A DNA stretch of 64,000 bases from Lactobacillus kimbladii (GTDB lineage: Bacteria > Bacillota > Bacilli > Lactobacillales > Lactobacillaceae). The notes under the pieces are model-generated. The model saw only the letters and a program-made list of their open reading frames with translations, was not told the origin of the DNA and searched no databases. Position numbers and translations under genes: made by a program. Positions 36,128 through 46,628 of the stretch are shown here, in pieces. The stretch covers positions 310,001-374,000 of the forward strand of contig NZ_SCMB01000002.1 of NCBI RefSeq assembly GCF_014323605.1, in the 5' to 3' direction. Each line of letters opens with the position of its first letter. Position 1 is the first letter of the stretch.

Positions 36128-36598
36128 TTATTCGGGATCAATTTCAGGAGCCTTGTTAATTTCACCTGACATCATCCAAATTCTCTTTTCTACATCAGTG
36201 TGAAAACCAGTCAACAAATCATTGGTTGAGTAATCTCCTTCTTCATCACTGACTTTAATGCCTTCTTCATAGAGCTGATCAAGATAGTGATAATCATCAA
36301 TAATTTTTGCATATCGCTCATCTATTGTTTCGTTCCAATTACCCTTTTCATCAGGAATCTTAGTTTTAGCTGCTATTTCACTTAAGGTTGAAACTGGAGA
36401 ACCATCGAGTGTAATTAAACGCTCAGAAACCTCATCAAGTTGGTCAGCCAATTCATCCATTACCTTGTCTAAATATGGATGTAATTTTAAAAAACGATTA
36501 CCACGCATATACCAGTGATGTTGGTGAACTACCATATGTAATTGTGTCAAATCAGCGACCAATTGATTTAAAACTTCTTTAGTCTTTGGATATTTCAT
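36128..36598 (-). CDS. dps: Dps-type ferritin-like DNA protection protein
   Basis: A 156-residue Dps family protein. Ferroxidase residues His28 (HHWYMRG), Asp55 and Glu59 (QLDEVSERL) have the expected 27 and 4 residue spacing. It should assemble into a dodecamer that oxidises and stores iron and shields DNA from peroxide. No lysine-rich N-terminal tail is obvious, so direct DNA binding may be weak. Confidence 0.9.
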   Translation of the reverse strand: MKYPKTKEVLNQLVADLTQLHMVVHQHHWYMRGNRFLKLHPYLDKVMDELADQLDEVSERLITLDGSPVSTLSEIAAKTKIPDEKGNWNETIDERYAKIIDDYHYLDQLYEEGIKVSDEEGDYSTNDLLTGFHTDVEKRIWMMSGEINKAPEIDPE

Positions 36599-36710
36599 AT
36601 AAAAGTGCCTCCAAAATCTATTAACATTGTTACACTTTTATTATATCCAGTAAGCGCTATTAATACTAAAATATTGTTTAGCATTTTTACTCCTACTATA
36701 TCTATAATAA

Positions 36711-36737
36711 AAAATCTGCCTTTACCAGGCAGATTTT
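36711..36737 (-). terminator. Terminator of the PTS EIIC gene
   Basis: AAAATCTGCCT and AGGCAGATTTT form a perfect 11-bp stem, 15 bp after the EIIC stop on the minus strand. Confidence 0.85.
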
Positions 36738-36751
36738 AAATAATCTATTTT

Positions 36752-38116
36752 TTATGCAACATCTGGGGTTGCATTGTTCTTCTCTTTCTTTAGAGTAACA
36801 TTGTCATAATGCTTAATAAACGGATACCAGATTATAAATGCAACTATTGCACATATAATTGCGAGGATCCCTCCTTGCCAGCTTGTCGTAGCTAAGTAGC
36901 CACCAATACCAACTGGTGTTGGCCAAGGCTGTTGTACTCTAATGACCGGAACTATCCTTGCCGCAATAGCTAAATAAGCTACCAGTCCGGAAGCCATTGG
37001 AGCACAAATAAACGGCACAAATAAGTCAATATTATACACAATTGGCAACCCGAACAGAATTGGTTCGTTTATATTGAAAATTGCTGGTACAATTTCAACT
37101 TTACCTAATTCTTTCAACTGTGTTGAACGTGCTCTTAATACCAGCCAGATAGCAACACCTAATGTGGCACCTGAACCACCAATTGTAACAAACGCATTTA
37201 AAATTTCACCAGCAAAAACATGGTGAGTACCTTGATTAACATTTGCCTGCATATTGGCTAAAACTATTGGTGAATAAAAGGAGCTAATAATTGTTGCGCC
37301 ATGAATTCCAAACCACCATAAAAAGTGAATTAAAAAGAGTATGATCAGGAATCCCCACCAAGTATCCGCAATATTGCTGATGAAAGAAAACGGGATAAAT
37401 AACACATTGAATAAATCAGTTCCTGCCAAAACTAAGGCCATATTAATTGCCGACATCACTACAGCAACACAAAAACCAGGTATCATGGCACTAAATGAGT
37501 TTGCCACTCCTGATGGGACTGAATCTGGCATTTTTATTTGCCAGTTGTGCTTAATTGTAAAGCGATAAATCTGAACGGTTATCCACGCTACCACTAATCC
37601 AATAAAAATACCTACAGCACCTATACGATAAATACCGGTTAATGGAGCTGCTTGGTATCCGCCAGCAACCATTTTGTCTTTAGTAAATATGGTTATAAAT
37701 TCTACTCTGCCATTTTTCCAAACTAATTCAGCTACGGTAATAAAGAACCCCATTAAGAACATCATCAAGCCATCTATAGGTATCAAGTTTAAATGTTCTT
37801 CATCACGGTAAATTTTTGTATAAGAGTAAGCAAAAGTACCAGAGAAAACTAGTGCGATGATGCCCATAGTAGCATTATACACAGACTGAAACAGATTAGT
37901 AAGACGACCTATTGTTCCCGCGTACCAAGTAGCAAACCCGGGAGCGGGAATTGCTTGCGGCAATACAGTCAAAATTAAGAAAATGGACCCAATTATCGAA
38001 AATGAAATAACGCTATAACCAGCATCCATAATCGACCTTACAAATCTTGTGGCAGCAAATTTACCGGCCACTTCAGCAATTCGATCTTTTATTGGTTTTT
38101 GATTTGGTTCAGCCAT
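36752..38116 (-). CDS. PTS EIIC permease, lactose/cellobiose family
   Basis: A 454-residue permease with about 10 spans and the family motifs LIHFLWWFGIHGATI and FNINEPILFGLPIVYN. It imports a beta-glucoside such as cellobiose while EIIB phosphorylates it. I start at the ATG at 38116, with AAGGAG upstream; the in-frame extension to 38146 has no RBS. No EIIA or EIIB gene is adjacent; the nearest pair of the right family lies at 41641-42361. The divergent 6-phospho-beta-glucosidase would hydrolyse its product. Confidence 0.9.
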   Translation of the reverse strand: MAEPNQKPIKDRIAEVAGKFAATRFVRSIMDAGYSVISFSIIGSIFLILTVLPQAIPAPGFATWYAGTIGRLTNLFQSVYNATMGIIALVFSGTFAYSYTKIYRDEEHLNLIPIDGLMMFLMGFFITVAELVWKNGRVEFITIFTKDKMVAGGYQAAPLTGIYRIGAVGIFIGLVVAWITVQIYRFTIKHNWQIKMPDSVPSGVANSFSAMIPGFCVAVVMSAINMALVLAGTDLFNVLFIPFSFISNIADTWWGFLIILFLIHFLWWFGIHGATIISSFYSPIVLANMQANVNQGTHHVFAGEILNAFVTIGGSGATLGVAIWLVLRARSTQLKELGKVEIVPAIFNINEPILFGLPIVYNIDLFVPFICAPMASGLVAYLAIAARIVPVIRVQQPWPTPVGIGGYLATTSWQGGILAIICAIVAFIIWYPFIKHYDNVTLKKEKNNATPDVA

Positions 38117-38167
38117 AAAATATACTCCTTTCAAATAGTAATACATAATTAACTACTATTAATAAAT

Positions 38168-38195
38168 ATTGTAAGCGTATTCAAATAAAATGCAA
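38168..38195 (-). promoter_or_regulatory. EIIC promoter with overlapping cre site
   Basis: On the minus strand -35 TTGCAT (38190-38195) and -10 TACAAT (38168-38173) are 16 bp apart. The cre-like sequence TGTAAGCGTATTCA (38170-38183) covers the -10, one mismatch from consensus, which implies CcpA repression when glucose is present. Confidence 0.7.
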
Positions 38196-38708
38196 CTATT
38201 TGTCTTTTATTACAGTTTCGATTGCATTTAAATATTTATCTTTTCCAATAATAATGTTATGTATTCTACGTTCACAGAAATAAGCTAACAAAATGCCAGC
38301 TAATAAAATAGCAATCATAAAATAACTTGAGCTTGTACTGGTTATAAAAGGGAAAATTTGCAATTTAAAAGGTAAAAACAGACAAACGATCAGAAAAGTA
38401 TTAGCAACAATTTGTATCCAAAAATAAATTCTTGTAATTGGTACATCACTCTTGTGGTTGTACATTTTTGTTAACTGTTCTATAGCAGCAATGCTGGAGA
38501 AGAGAGTTAGTATACCAGATAAAATTATCCCTAAGAGTTTTTTATATTGAACTAAAATTAACAGCCAAAAAAGGTTAGCAAACAAAAAAATGACAACACA
38601 ATAACGGACCATTAGATAACGGCTAAAATAAAGATATTTGATCTTATCATTATGCTTTTTACGTTCAACTTTATTTTTCTCTGAAGAACTATTCATTTTA
38701 AGCTTCAT
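38196..38708 (-). CDS. Hypothetical four-span membrane protein
   Basis: A 170-residue protein with a basic, Lys-rich cytoplasmic N-terminus (about 30 residues) and four hydrophobic helices. No catalytic motif is seen. Its stop abuts the EIIC promoter, and it runs in the same direction as EIIC, so some co-transcription is possible. I do not recognise the family. Confidence 0.65.
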   Translation of the reverse strand: MKLKMNSSSEKNKVERKKHNDKIKYLYFSRYLMVRYCVVIFLFANLFWLLILVQYKKLLGIILSGILTLFSSIAAIEQLTKMYNHKSDVPITRIYFWIQIVANTFLIVCLFLPFKLQIFPFITSTSSSYFMIAILLAGILLAYFCERRIHNIIIGKDKYLNAIETVIKDK

Positions 38709-38774
38709 TCCTTTACTATATTATATTAACAAGTATAGTCTAAATTAATCAAATAATGATAATAATTGTACGCC

Positions 38775-40293
<1,519 letters not shown>

Positions 40294-40340
40294 CCTCGTA
40301 ACTTTAAAAAATTGGCATTTTTTAAAAAAGTAAATTTAAT

Positions 40341-40370
40341 ACACGGCACTTGTATAAGTGCCGTGTTTTT
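40341..40370 (+). terminator. Terminator of the GH1 gene
   Basis: ACACGGCACTT and AAGTGCCGTGT form a perfect 11-bp stem followed by TTTTT. Confidence 0.92.
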
Positions 40371-40453
40371 CTTATTCAAATATTAAAAACATGCTTAAAA
40401 AGCCGATACACTTTTTCTAAATTCAAGTGATAAAGTTATTTCTAATCTTTAAC

Positions 40454-40502
40454 ACAAAAAAGGCTCTAAGCTCTTTTTTAATTAGCTTAAAGCCTTTTTT
40501 TG
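40454..40502 (-). terminator. Terminator of the aldo/keto reductase gene
   Basis: AAAAAAGGCT...AAGCT pairs with AGCTT...AGCCTTTTTTT with two bulged bases. It abuts the stop of the minus-strand reductase at 40507. Confidence 0.75.
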
Positions 40503-40506
40503 TTTT

Positions 40507-41448
40507 TTAGAAGTTGCTAAATAACTGATCTATTTGCTGATATTCATCTGTTGTCAAATTAACATGCAAAGCAGCTGCATTGCTTTTAACTTGATCAGCG
40601 TTACGAGCACCAGGAATTACAACACTAATTGCTGGATTTGCCATATACCATGCTAATACGGTTTGTGTAACTGTCGCTTGATGATCAGCAGCAATTTTTC
40701 TGATGCCATCAATACCTTTCATTGCATCATCATACTGCTTTTCACTGAAATCTCCCAGTAATTTTCCACCATCACTATTCTTAAACTTTTCCCAGTCTTT
40801 TAAATAATATTTACCGGTCAAAAGTCCTGAGGCTAATGGGAAGAACGGTACAAAGGAAATATTATTTTCCTGTAAGTACTTCAATTCTTCTTTAACTGGA
40901 GCTTGGTGAACTAGGCTAAACTGGTCTTCAACAATATCAACTTTGCCATTTTTATTTGCTTCTTTAATCTGAGCTAAAGAAAAATTGGAAACACCAATTG
41001 CTCTTATTTTACCCGCTTTTCGAATCTCATCTAAAGTTTCGATTGCTTCATCTTTAGGCGTATCCTTGTCCGGAAAATGAATATAAAAAATATCAATATA
41101 ATCTGTTTTCAATCGTAATAATGCTTCATCGACTGCTTTTTTAATAAACTCAGGACTATTATTAATAGCCATATCGTATGACTGGTCTTGAGCTGCCTTA
41201 GTAGCAATTATTACTTTTGAACGATCATAGTCTTGCAGCACATCACCAATAATTTCTTCAGATCTTCCAAGACCATATACATAAGCAGTATCAAAAAAAT
41301 TAATTCCTTGTTTTAAAGCTTCTCTTAAAAGATCATAGCCATCTTGTTCATCTAAATTCTGAAATAAGTTATGTCCACCAACTTTGTTAGTTCCTAAACC
41401 TAACGGAGTAGTATAAACGTCACTTTTACCAATTTTTATTTGTTTCAT
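40507..41448 (-). CDS. Aldo/keto reductase (AKR11/IolS-like)
   Basis: A 313-residue TIM-barrel reductase with tetrad Asp53 and Tyr58 (FFDTAYVYGLGRSE), Lys84 (IATKAA) and His124 (FYIHFPD). The long form with FFPLASGLLTGKY resembles the YghZ/IolS group. It differs clearly from the shorter paralogue at 10882-11730. Substrate unknown. It separates the EIIA/EIIB pair from the EIIC and glycosidase genes. Confidence 0.9.
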   Translation of the reverse strand: MKQIKIGKSDVYTTPLGLGTNKVGGHNLFQNLDEQDGYDLLREALKQGINFFDTAYVYGLGRSEEIIGDVLQDYDRSKVIIATKAAQDQSYDMAINNSPEFIKKAVDEALLRLKTDYIDIFYIHFPDKDTPKDEAIETLDEIRKAGKIRAIGVSNFSLAQIKEANKNGKVDIVEDQFSLVHQAPVKEELKYLQENNISFVPFFPLASGLLTGKYYLKDWEKFKNSDGGKLLGDFSEKQYDDAMKGIDGIRKIAADHQATVTQTVLAWYMANPAISVVIPGARNADQVKSNAAALHVNLTTDEYQQIDQLFSNF

Positions 41449-41472
41449 GTTGATTCTCTCCTAAATAAATGA

Positions 41473-41487
41473 CTTGAGAGGCTCAAG
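41473..41487. repeat. CTTGAG-AGG-CTCAAG palindrome ahead of the reductase
   Basis: A perfect 6-bp inverted repeat lies about 25 bp upstream of the reductase start, just before the RBS. It could be an operator or a leader hairpin. Confidence 0.4.
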
Positions 41488-41640
41488 GCAATAGCTTTGT
41501 AATTTATACATATAAGAAAAAAGCAGGCCATATTTCATTAAAGCTAAATCAATTATGACAATTCAATGTTTTTAGCTATGGAATTTATAAAAAATCACCA
41601 ATATTAAACTGATTGAGATACCACAGTCATTAGTTTTTAA

Positions 41641-42018
41641 TTACTTATTCTCAGTTTCTTTCTTTAACGCCTCTGCTTTAAAAAGTTTTTCATAGAGATC
41701 TACCATTTCTCCAGCCAAATCGCTAAAGGTTATTGCATTCATCAAGTGATCTTGTGAATGAACTACCAGAAGGGTAACCTTCATATGATCTCCTTGAGCT
41801 TCTTTTGTTAACATCCCTGTTTGAGAATTATGTGCTTCGTTCAAAGATTGATCCGATTCTTTCAATTTGGCACGTGCACCTGCAATGTCACCCTTTTTTG
41901 CGAGACGAATAGCTTCAAAAGCAAGGCTTTTAGCGTTACCACCATTGGCAATAAGTCCCATGGCTGCTTCTAAAGTTTCTTGTTCCTTTTGTTCAGGTGT
42001 TTCCTTTTCAGACATCAT
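41641..42018 (-). CDS. PTS EIIA, lactose/cellobiose family
   Basis: A 125-residue helical protein with the family phosphorylation segment VVHSQDHLMNAI (His87, Asp90, His91). It passes phosphate from HPr to the EIIB encoded 7 bp upstream. An acidic, Glu-rich N-terminal extension of about 15 residues precedes the fold. It presumably serves the EIIC at 36752-38116. Confidence 0.9.
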   Translation of the reverse strand: MMSEKETPEQKEQETLEAAMGLIANGGNAKSLAFEAIRLAKKGDIAGARAKLKESDQSLNEAHNSQTGMLTKEAQGDHMKVTLLVVHSQDHLMNAITFSDLAGEMVDLYEKLFKAEALKKETENK

Positions 42019-42025
42019 AATCCCC

Positions 42026-42361
42026 TTATCCGTTAATTAAGTCTTCAGCTTGTTGTAAAACTTTTTTACCATCCATCATGCCATAAGCACGCATATCAAT
42101 AACTCCAAGAGGAATGTCCTTGCCTTCTTTTCCTTGACCTTGGACTTTATTCTTAAAATCGTCTTCCATATAACGAATTTGTGGCCCAAGCAACACACAG
42201 TCGGGATGATCTTGTTCAATGTGTTGTGAAGCTTCTGAAGCTGGGCACGCAAAAATATGTGCATCAATACCCTGATCTTTCGCAGCTTGCTGCATTTTGG
42301 TAACCAATAAAGATGTACTCATTCCGGCACTGCAGTTAAGCATAATAGTTTGTTCTGCCAT
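42026..42361 (-). CDS. PTS EIIB, lactose/cellobiose family
   Basis: A 111-residue protein with the active-site cysteine at residue 10 in LNCSAGMSTSLL. It phosphorylates the sugar passing through EIIC. The gene starts a two-gene transcript with EIIA; its RBS is TAGGAGG, and TATAAT lies about 45 bp upstream. A weak cre-like AAATAGCGCTTACT is at 42431-42444, with three mismatches. Confidence 0.9.
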   Translation of the reverse strand: MAEQTIMLNCSAGMSTSLLVTKMQQAAKDQGIDAHIFACPASEASQHIEQDHPDCVLLGPQIRYMEDDFKNKVQGQGKEGKDIPLGVIDMRAYGMMDGKKVLQQAEDLING

Positions 42362-42522
42362 AATAATACTTTCCTCCTAAAATGTATCCTAATATTGATC
42401 TCTTCTATTATAGCACTTATAGTATTTTTAAAATAGCGCTTACTAATATATCTATTATTTTTTTATATTATATGAAAAAGTTTTAATTATATCTTATGAT
42501 CTTATGCTTTTGATTAAAAGAA

Positions 42523-42563
42523 AATATTCGTGGTTTGATCATACTTTGACTACCACGAATATT
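42523..42563 (-). terminator. Terminator of the small membrane protein gene
   Basis: AATATTCGTGG and CCACGAATATT form a perfect 11-bp stem with a 19-nt loop; TTTTCTTTT follows on the minus strand. Confidence 0.75.
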
Positions 42564-42635
42564 AATATAATATAGTTCAAATGTATCTTTTGAAAATCTA
42601 TAAAAGTAATAATTCCTATGAGCTTTTAAAAACAG

Positions 42636-42863
42636 TTAAAAGCCCCTAAAAGCCATAACAATTCCAGCTATACCAATAATTAACAACGCTAAGCCAATAA
42701 TTAGAGAAGTCCACATTGCCATTGGCATAAAGCCGTTATTAGTACCCTTATGCAAAATTCCACGGATATAAACGACACTATTAACTATTTGATAAGACCC
42801 TAAAGCCATCATAATCACAGCAATAATCATTAAAAATGCTGCACTGGTTAAAAAGTTAGTCAT
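42636..42863 (-). CDS. Small two-span membrane protein with GTNNGF motif (A)
   Basis: A 75-residue protein with two hydrophobic helices (about 8-32 and 50-72) joined by a short polar loop containing GILHKGTNNGF. The next gene upstream encodes a similar protein with ILRQGTNNGF in the same place, so they are paralogues. RBS GAGGGTG is present. I do not recognise the family. They lie just beyond the terminator of the fructosamine-type PTS operon. Confidence 0.7.
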   Translation of the reverse strand: MTNFLTSAAFLMIIAVIMMALGSYQIVNSVVYIRGILHKGTNNGFMPMAMWTSLIIGLALLIIGIAGIVMAFRGF

Positions 42864-42910
42864 TTTAACACCCTCTTTTAAATTAGATCACTATATTATT
42901 AATTAATTTT

Positions 42911-42934
42911 ACCACCTTTTGCAATTAAGGTGGT
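42911..42934. repeat. Perfect hairpin between the twin membrane genes
   Basis: ACCACCTT and AAGGTGGT flank an 8-nt loop. No T-run follows on the minus strand, so it is not a standard terminator; it may be an operator or RNA processing site. Confidence 0.5.
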
Positions 42935-42966
42935 GAAAAATTTATCATCTTTTTTTAACTCTAAAT

Positions 42967-43188
42967 TTAAAACTGCTCAAAAAGACAAATGAAGCCGCCA
43001 ATTAGTAAAACTAAGCCAAAAAGGAATGAAAAGCCATTATTTGTACCCTGGCGTAAAATATTGCTAGTATATTTGTAACCGCTAATTATTTCAAAGACAG
43101 TCAATACAATTAGAACTACGCCTATTATTTTCTGAAATATCATACCATGGAAAAAGCTTCTGATTGCAACCGCCTTCTTCGATATCAA
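42967..43188 (-). CDS. Small two-span membrane protein with GTNNGF motif (B)
   Basis: A 73-residue frame whose start is uncertain. A TTG at 43188 has a good RBS (AAAGGG, 5 bp away); an ATG at 43143 would give a 58-residue protein beginning right at the first span but without a clear RBS. Two helices flank a loop with SNILRQGTNNGF, matching the neighbour at 42636-42863. Function unknown. Confidence 0.6.
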   Translation of the reverse strand: MISKKAVAIRSFFHGMIFQKIIGVVLIVLTVFEIISGYKYTSNILRQGTNNGFSFLFGLVLLIGGFICLFEQF

Positions 43189-43232
43189 AAAAGCCCTTTC
43201 ATTTTTGGCTTTTCCGATATAAAGTCTTTAAA

Positions 43233-43262
43233 TAAAAAAAGTATAGCATTGACCGCTATACT
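43233..43262 (-). terminator. Terminator of the gfr-like PTS operon
   Basis: AGTATAGC and GCTATACT pair perfectly, with a seven-T run on the minus strand, just past the EIIA stop at 43270. Confidence 0.88.
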
Positions 43263-43269
43263 CTCTTAT

Positions 43270-43683
43270 TTAAAATTCTTCGTCATCAGCAGATGGTTCG
43301 ACATCCTGATAACGATAAATCCCAGTTTTACCAGCTTCCGTTATTCCAGAAAGCAGCTCTTCTTTCTCTAACTGACTGCGATTGATGAACAGTTCCAGCA
43401 ACATGGGAATATTAACACCCGTGATAATTTCCATTTCCGGATTGCTCTTTAGTAAGCTGACCAGCGTGTTAAAAGGAGTTCCTCCCTTTAGATCTGTTAA
43501 ACAAAAAACTGTTCCTTTTAGTTGGCTGATTTTTTCACTTATTTCAGACTTTAATTGTTCTAAAGATTCGCCCTCTTTGAAATTCACGGTTTGGCAATTT
43601 TCTTGTTTACCACAAATCATTTCTGCTGACTTTAATAATTCAGGTGCTGAATTACCATGTGTACAAATAATTACTCCAACCAT
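43270..43683 (-). CDS. PTS EIIA, mannose family (GfrA-like)
   Basis: A 137-residue EIIA-Man domain with the phosphorylated His9 in IICTHGNSAP. It is a free-standing subunit, the last gene of the operon EIIB-EIIC-EIID-SIS-SIS-EIIA. It relays phosphate from HPr to EIIB. Since the second mannose-family PTS at 50366-53283 has no EIIA, this one might serve both. Confidence 0.9.
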   Translation of the reverse strand: MVGVIICTHGNSAPELLKSAEMICGKQENCQTVNFKEGESLEQLKSEISEKISQLKGTVFCLTDLKGGTPFNTLVSLLKSNPEMEIITGVNIPMLLELFINRSQLEKEELLSGITEAGKTGIYRYQDVEPSADDEEF

Positions 43684-43698
43684 ATAATCACACTATAA

Positions 43699-44694
43699 TT
43701 AATAATCTAAACAGCGGTAGTAACGGCGAATATCCATCGGATGACGGTTAATATGTTCAATGTGAACGTCAATTCTGTTATTAATCGCATGGAAGACAAA
43801 CGGTGACAAGGTGCCACGATATTTTTCTGAAAAACCCGGCAGGTCATAGTCTTTAGAATCAATAATAGTATAGTTACCACAAATTTCTGGTAAAAATTTA
43901 GCAACACGTTCACTTAATGGCCGTTGACTGTCCTCACCAACATAGACAGTAACTGGAGTATCACGATCAACGATTTCAAACATCCCATGGAAAAATTCTG
44001 CTGCTTCCACTGCGCGCGTTCTAATCCAGTGTTGTTCTTCCCAATAGCACATTGCATATGAATAAGTTGCACCCCATTGATTGCCGGCACCGACAAAATA
44101 GTGAATTTCATCGTCATGGTGTTTCTCGGCAAATTTTTGGGCAAAATCATCCGCATTTTCTTCAATATCAGCAATGTCTTTTGCAAAATGTTGATCCATT
44201 TCTTGATAAAACTCATCATAATCTGGAAATTCACCGTTCAAATACATTAAGCGGTCTCCGACCATAAAGAATTTTAACTGTTCATTTTCAGGATAAGAAA
44301 TACAATACGTTAGCATTGAAGCTAATTTAGCGTGTGGGTCGTCCATAAAACCTAAAATGATTGCACCAACTTGGTTTAAGTTTTTAACTGCATCAACCAT
44401 TTCTTTGGTATTTCCAGTAACTGAGGAAATTACCACCAAGGTCTTGTCGGTAATACGTTTATTACCAGTTACATTATATTCAGCGGCATTTTGATAAAAA
44501 GTTTCTAAAGCACTTTTTTCTTTCATGTGGATATTAGCCTGCATTCCCGAAGCATAGGTTCCACCGATTCCCAGCCAGCAAATATTGGTTATGCCTTTTT
44601 TAAATAGTGGATCAATCACATCGTTAATTTGGCTCCGTAGTTTAAGGGCGCCAGTCATACTATCAATTAATTTTTGCTTGTTAAATTTACGCAT
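43699..44694 (-). CDS. FrlB/GfrF-like SIS-domain fructosamine-6-phosphate deglycase
   Basis: A 331-residue double-SIS protein. FrlB-group marks are the serine loop ISSVTGNTKEMVDAV, AAEFFHGMFEIVD in the second domain and the C-terminal RRYYRCLDY, nearly the same ending as the FrlB-like protein at 21727. It would cleave fructoselysine 6-phosphate or a related Amadori phosphate to glucose 6-phosphate and amino acid. It sits between EIIA and a second, different SIS gene, the same pairing as Salmonella gfrE/gfrF. Confidence 0.82.
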   Translation of the reverse strand: MRKFNKQKLIDSMTGALKLRSQINDVIDPLFKKGITNICWLGIGGTYASGMQANIHMKEKSALETFYQNAAEYNVTGNKRITDKTLVVISSVTGNTKEMVDAVKNLNQVGAIILGFMDDPHAKLASMLTYCISYPENEQLKFFMVGDRLMYLNGEFPDYDEFYQEMDQHFAKDIADIEENADDFAQKFAEKHHDDEIHYFVGAGNQWGATYSYAMCYWEEQHWIRTRAVEAAEFFHGMFEIVDRDTPVTVYVGEDSQRPLSERVAKFLPEICGNYTIIDSKDYDLPGFSEKYRGTLSPFVFHAINNRIDVHIEHINRHPMDIRRYYRCLDY

Positions 44695-44720
44695 TTTTCT
44701 TCCTCTTTTTTAAAATTATT

Positions 44721-45788
44721 CTATATTTTTGAAGCTGTTATCTGATCAAAATCCGGGTACGCAGAATGTTGCAAATCTATCTTCTTCACTTGTGATAACT
44801 TATAGGCTAGCAAGTGAACCGGTACTGTCATAAATAAAGAAGCCAAAAGTTCACTTGTTGTAATACCTAAGCTGAGGTCGTCAGCTGTTGCATTTTCATC
44901 TTTACCTGCATATATTGTGTAGACATTTTTAACATGCTTATTTAAGAACCGCTTTAAAAGTTCCATTCTGTCGTGCAATTTTCCCATAGGGTCTAAACAA
45001 ATGATAAAGTCATCCGGGTTCAACCCCAGATAAGGACCGTGCATGTATTCTTCCAGTTCTTTTCCCCAAGCACTAATACGGACTGCTTCAGTCGTCTTGG
45101 TTTCACCTTCGCGGCTGACACCATAAGCTGCACCGTAACCGATAAAAACTAATCTCTTCGCAGTAGCAAATTTACTAATGTTATTTTCAACCCAACTACT
45201 TGCGCGCTTAATTACTTCAGGCATCTTCTGAACTATATTTTTTATTTCAGCTAAAATTTGTGTAAATTTTACAGACGAAAGTTTGCCTGTTTTTTGTGCA
45301 ATTAACATTGATAATAACATTAAATCTAAAATTTCTACGCTATATCCGGCACTGACATATGGCATTTCTTCAATAGGCATTCCCATATCTAAAACGTGAT
45401 GACAAACTTTTCCAACTGGACTATCAAGTTCACTTGTTAAAGCAAAAACTGTATTACCGGCATCTTGTAATCGCTGAATAATTTTTACTACAGAATAGCT
45501 GTGACCGCCTTGAGATATCGCAATACATAAAGAATTTTGACTAACATGAAGCAAATAATTTTCAGCTATAGAAGGCTCTTCAATTTTTACTGGCATTTTT
45601 AAAATATTGCTCATGAATGGCAATGCACCATATGCAGCATTTGAACTAGAACCTGTTGCATAAATGACAATATTATCAACATTTTTATTTAACTGAGTCA
45701 GTTTATTGCTGAATAAATCAGAATAGTTTTGCAAAACCGCTTCATAGTATTTTGGTTCTAAGTGGACATAATCTTCTATACTTTTCAC
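44721..45788 (-). CDS. GfrE-like SIS-domain deglycase (GlmS C-terminal type)
   Basis: A 355-residue double-SIS protein closer to the GlmS isomerase half: IYATGSSSNAAYGALPF near residue 43, IAISQGGHSYSVV, and ELEEYMHGPYLGL in the second domain. It differs clearly from the neighbouring FrlB-type protein. In Salmonella GfrE cleaves glucoselysine 6-phosphate. The lack of a glutaminase domain excludes a normal GlmS. Substrate is inferred from context. Confidence 0.78.
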   Translation of the reverse strand: MKSIEDYVHLEPKYYEAVLQNYSDLFSNKLTQLNKNVDNIVIYATGSSSNAAYGALPFMSNILKMPVKIEEPSIAENYLLHVSQNSLCIAISQGGHSYSVVKIIQRLQDAGNTVFALTSELDSPVGKVCHHVLDMGMPIEEMPYVSAGYSVEILDLMLLSMLIAQKTGKLSSVKFTQILAEIKNIVQKMPEVIKRASSWVENNISKFATAKRLVFIGYGAAYGVSREGETKTTEAVRISAWGKELEEYMHGPYLGLNPDDFIICLDPMGKLHDRMELLKRFLNKHVKNVYTIYAGKDENATADDLSLGITTSELLASLFMTVPVHLLAYKLSQVKKIDLQHSAYPDFDQITASKI

Positions 45789-45803
45789 AAGAATCTCCTT
45801 TAG

Positions 45804-46628
45804 TTACTGACCCAGCAGTCCTGACCAGGCACCAAATATTCCGATTGCTGCTATCAGCAACAAAATATATTGTGATTTCCAGCCTTTTTTATCAAGCCAG
45901 AAAATAAAGAATGTGAACAATAGAGGTAAAATACCAGGAACAATGCCATCACAAATTTTTTGAACGGTAGTCGCTTCAGCACCACTACCAATTTTCAAAG
46001 GCATTTTCAAAGTTACCATGGTCGCAACCATAGCCCCGACAACAGCAAGTCCTAAAACTGAAGCGCCATAAGTTAGCTTATCCATTAAACCTGTCTTTTG
46101 CACTTTGTCGATAAAGGAGGAACCTATATTGTAGCCAATAAACAAACCGTAGTATCTAGTGATAATGGCCGGAATATTAAAGATTAGCAAGAACAAAATT
46201 GGTCCTAAAATATTACCTTGCATTGCAAGAGAAGTACCAATTCCTGTAGCAATAACCCTTAACGTACCCCAAAAGAATGAATCACCAATGCCACTCAAAG
46301 GTCCCATTAAAGCAACTTTAATGTTATTGATTGAAGCAGCATCAAAATCTGGATCAAGTTCGTTTTGCTCTTCCATTGCGATTGAAATACCTAAAGGAAA
46401 AGTACTTAGCCATGGCGTAACATTATAAAACTCAAGGTGTCGCTTATAAGCGTCCTTTAATTTTTCCTTGTTTTTACCATAGATCTTTCGTAAAGCCGGA
46501 ACCATAGAGTAGGCATAGCCAAGATTCATTTGGCGTTCATAATTCCAAGCCCATTCCATCGTAAAGGACCGCCAGAAAGTTTTCATTAAATCTTTTCTGG
46601 TGAGTAACTTAGAATTCTTCATCTTCAT
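45804..46628 (-). CDS. PTS EIID, mannose family (GfrD-like)
   Basis: A 274-residue EIID subunit with the family start LTRKDLMKTFWRSF, the RQMNLGYAYSMVPAL segment and GPLSGIGDSFFWGTL. It forms the membrane complex with EIIC. It overlaps the EIIC stop by 20 bp and uses GGAGGC inside that gene as RBS. Confidence 0.92.
   Translation of the reverse strand: MKMKNSKLLTRKDLMKTFWRSFTMEWAWNYERQMNLGYAYSMVPALRKIYGKNKEKLKDAYKRHLEFYNVTPWLSTFPLGISIAMEEQNELDPDFDAASINNIKVALMGPLSGIGDSFFWGTLRVIATGIGTSLAMQGNILGPILFLLIFNIPAIITRYYGLFIGYNIGSSFIDKVQKTGLMDKLTYGASVLGLAVVGAMVATMVTLKMPLKIGSGAEATTVQKICDGIVPGILPLLFTFFIFWLDKKGWKSQYILLLIAAIGIFGAWSGLLGQ

Noticed and set aside
42431-42444. cre site ahead of the cellobiose EIIB gene
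   Set aside because: It has three mismatches to the consensus, including the conserved ends, so it is kept only as a weak note.
44721-45788. Possible glucosamine-6-phosphate synthase (GlmS)
   Set aside because: Only the SIS half is present and no glutaminase domain precedes it; the PTS operon context fits a deglycase better.
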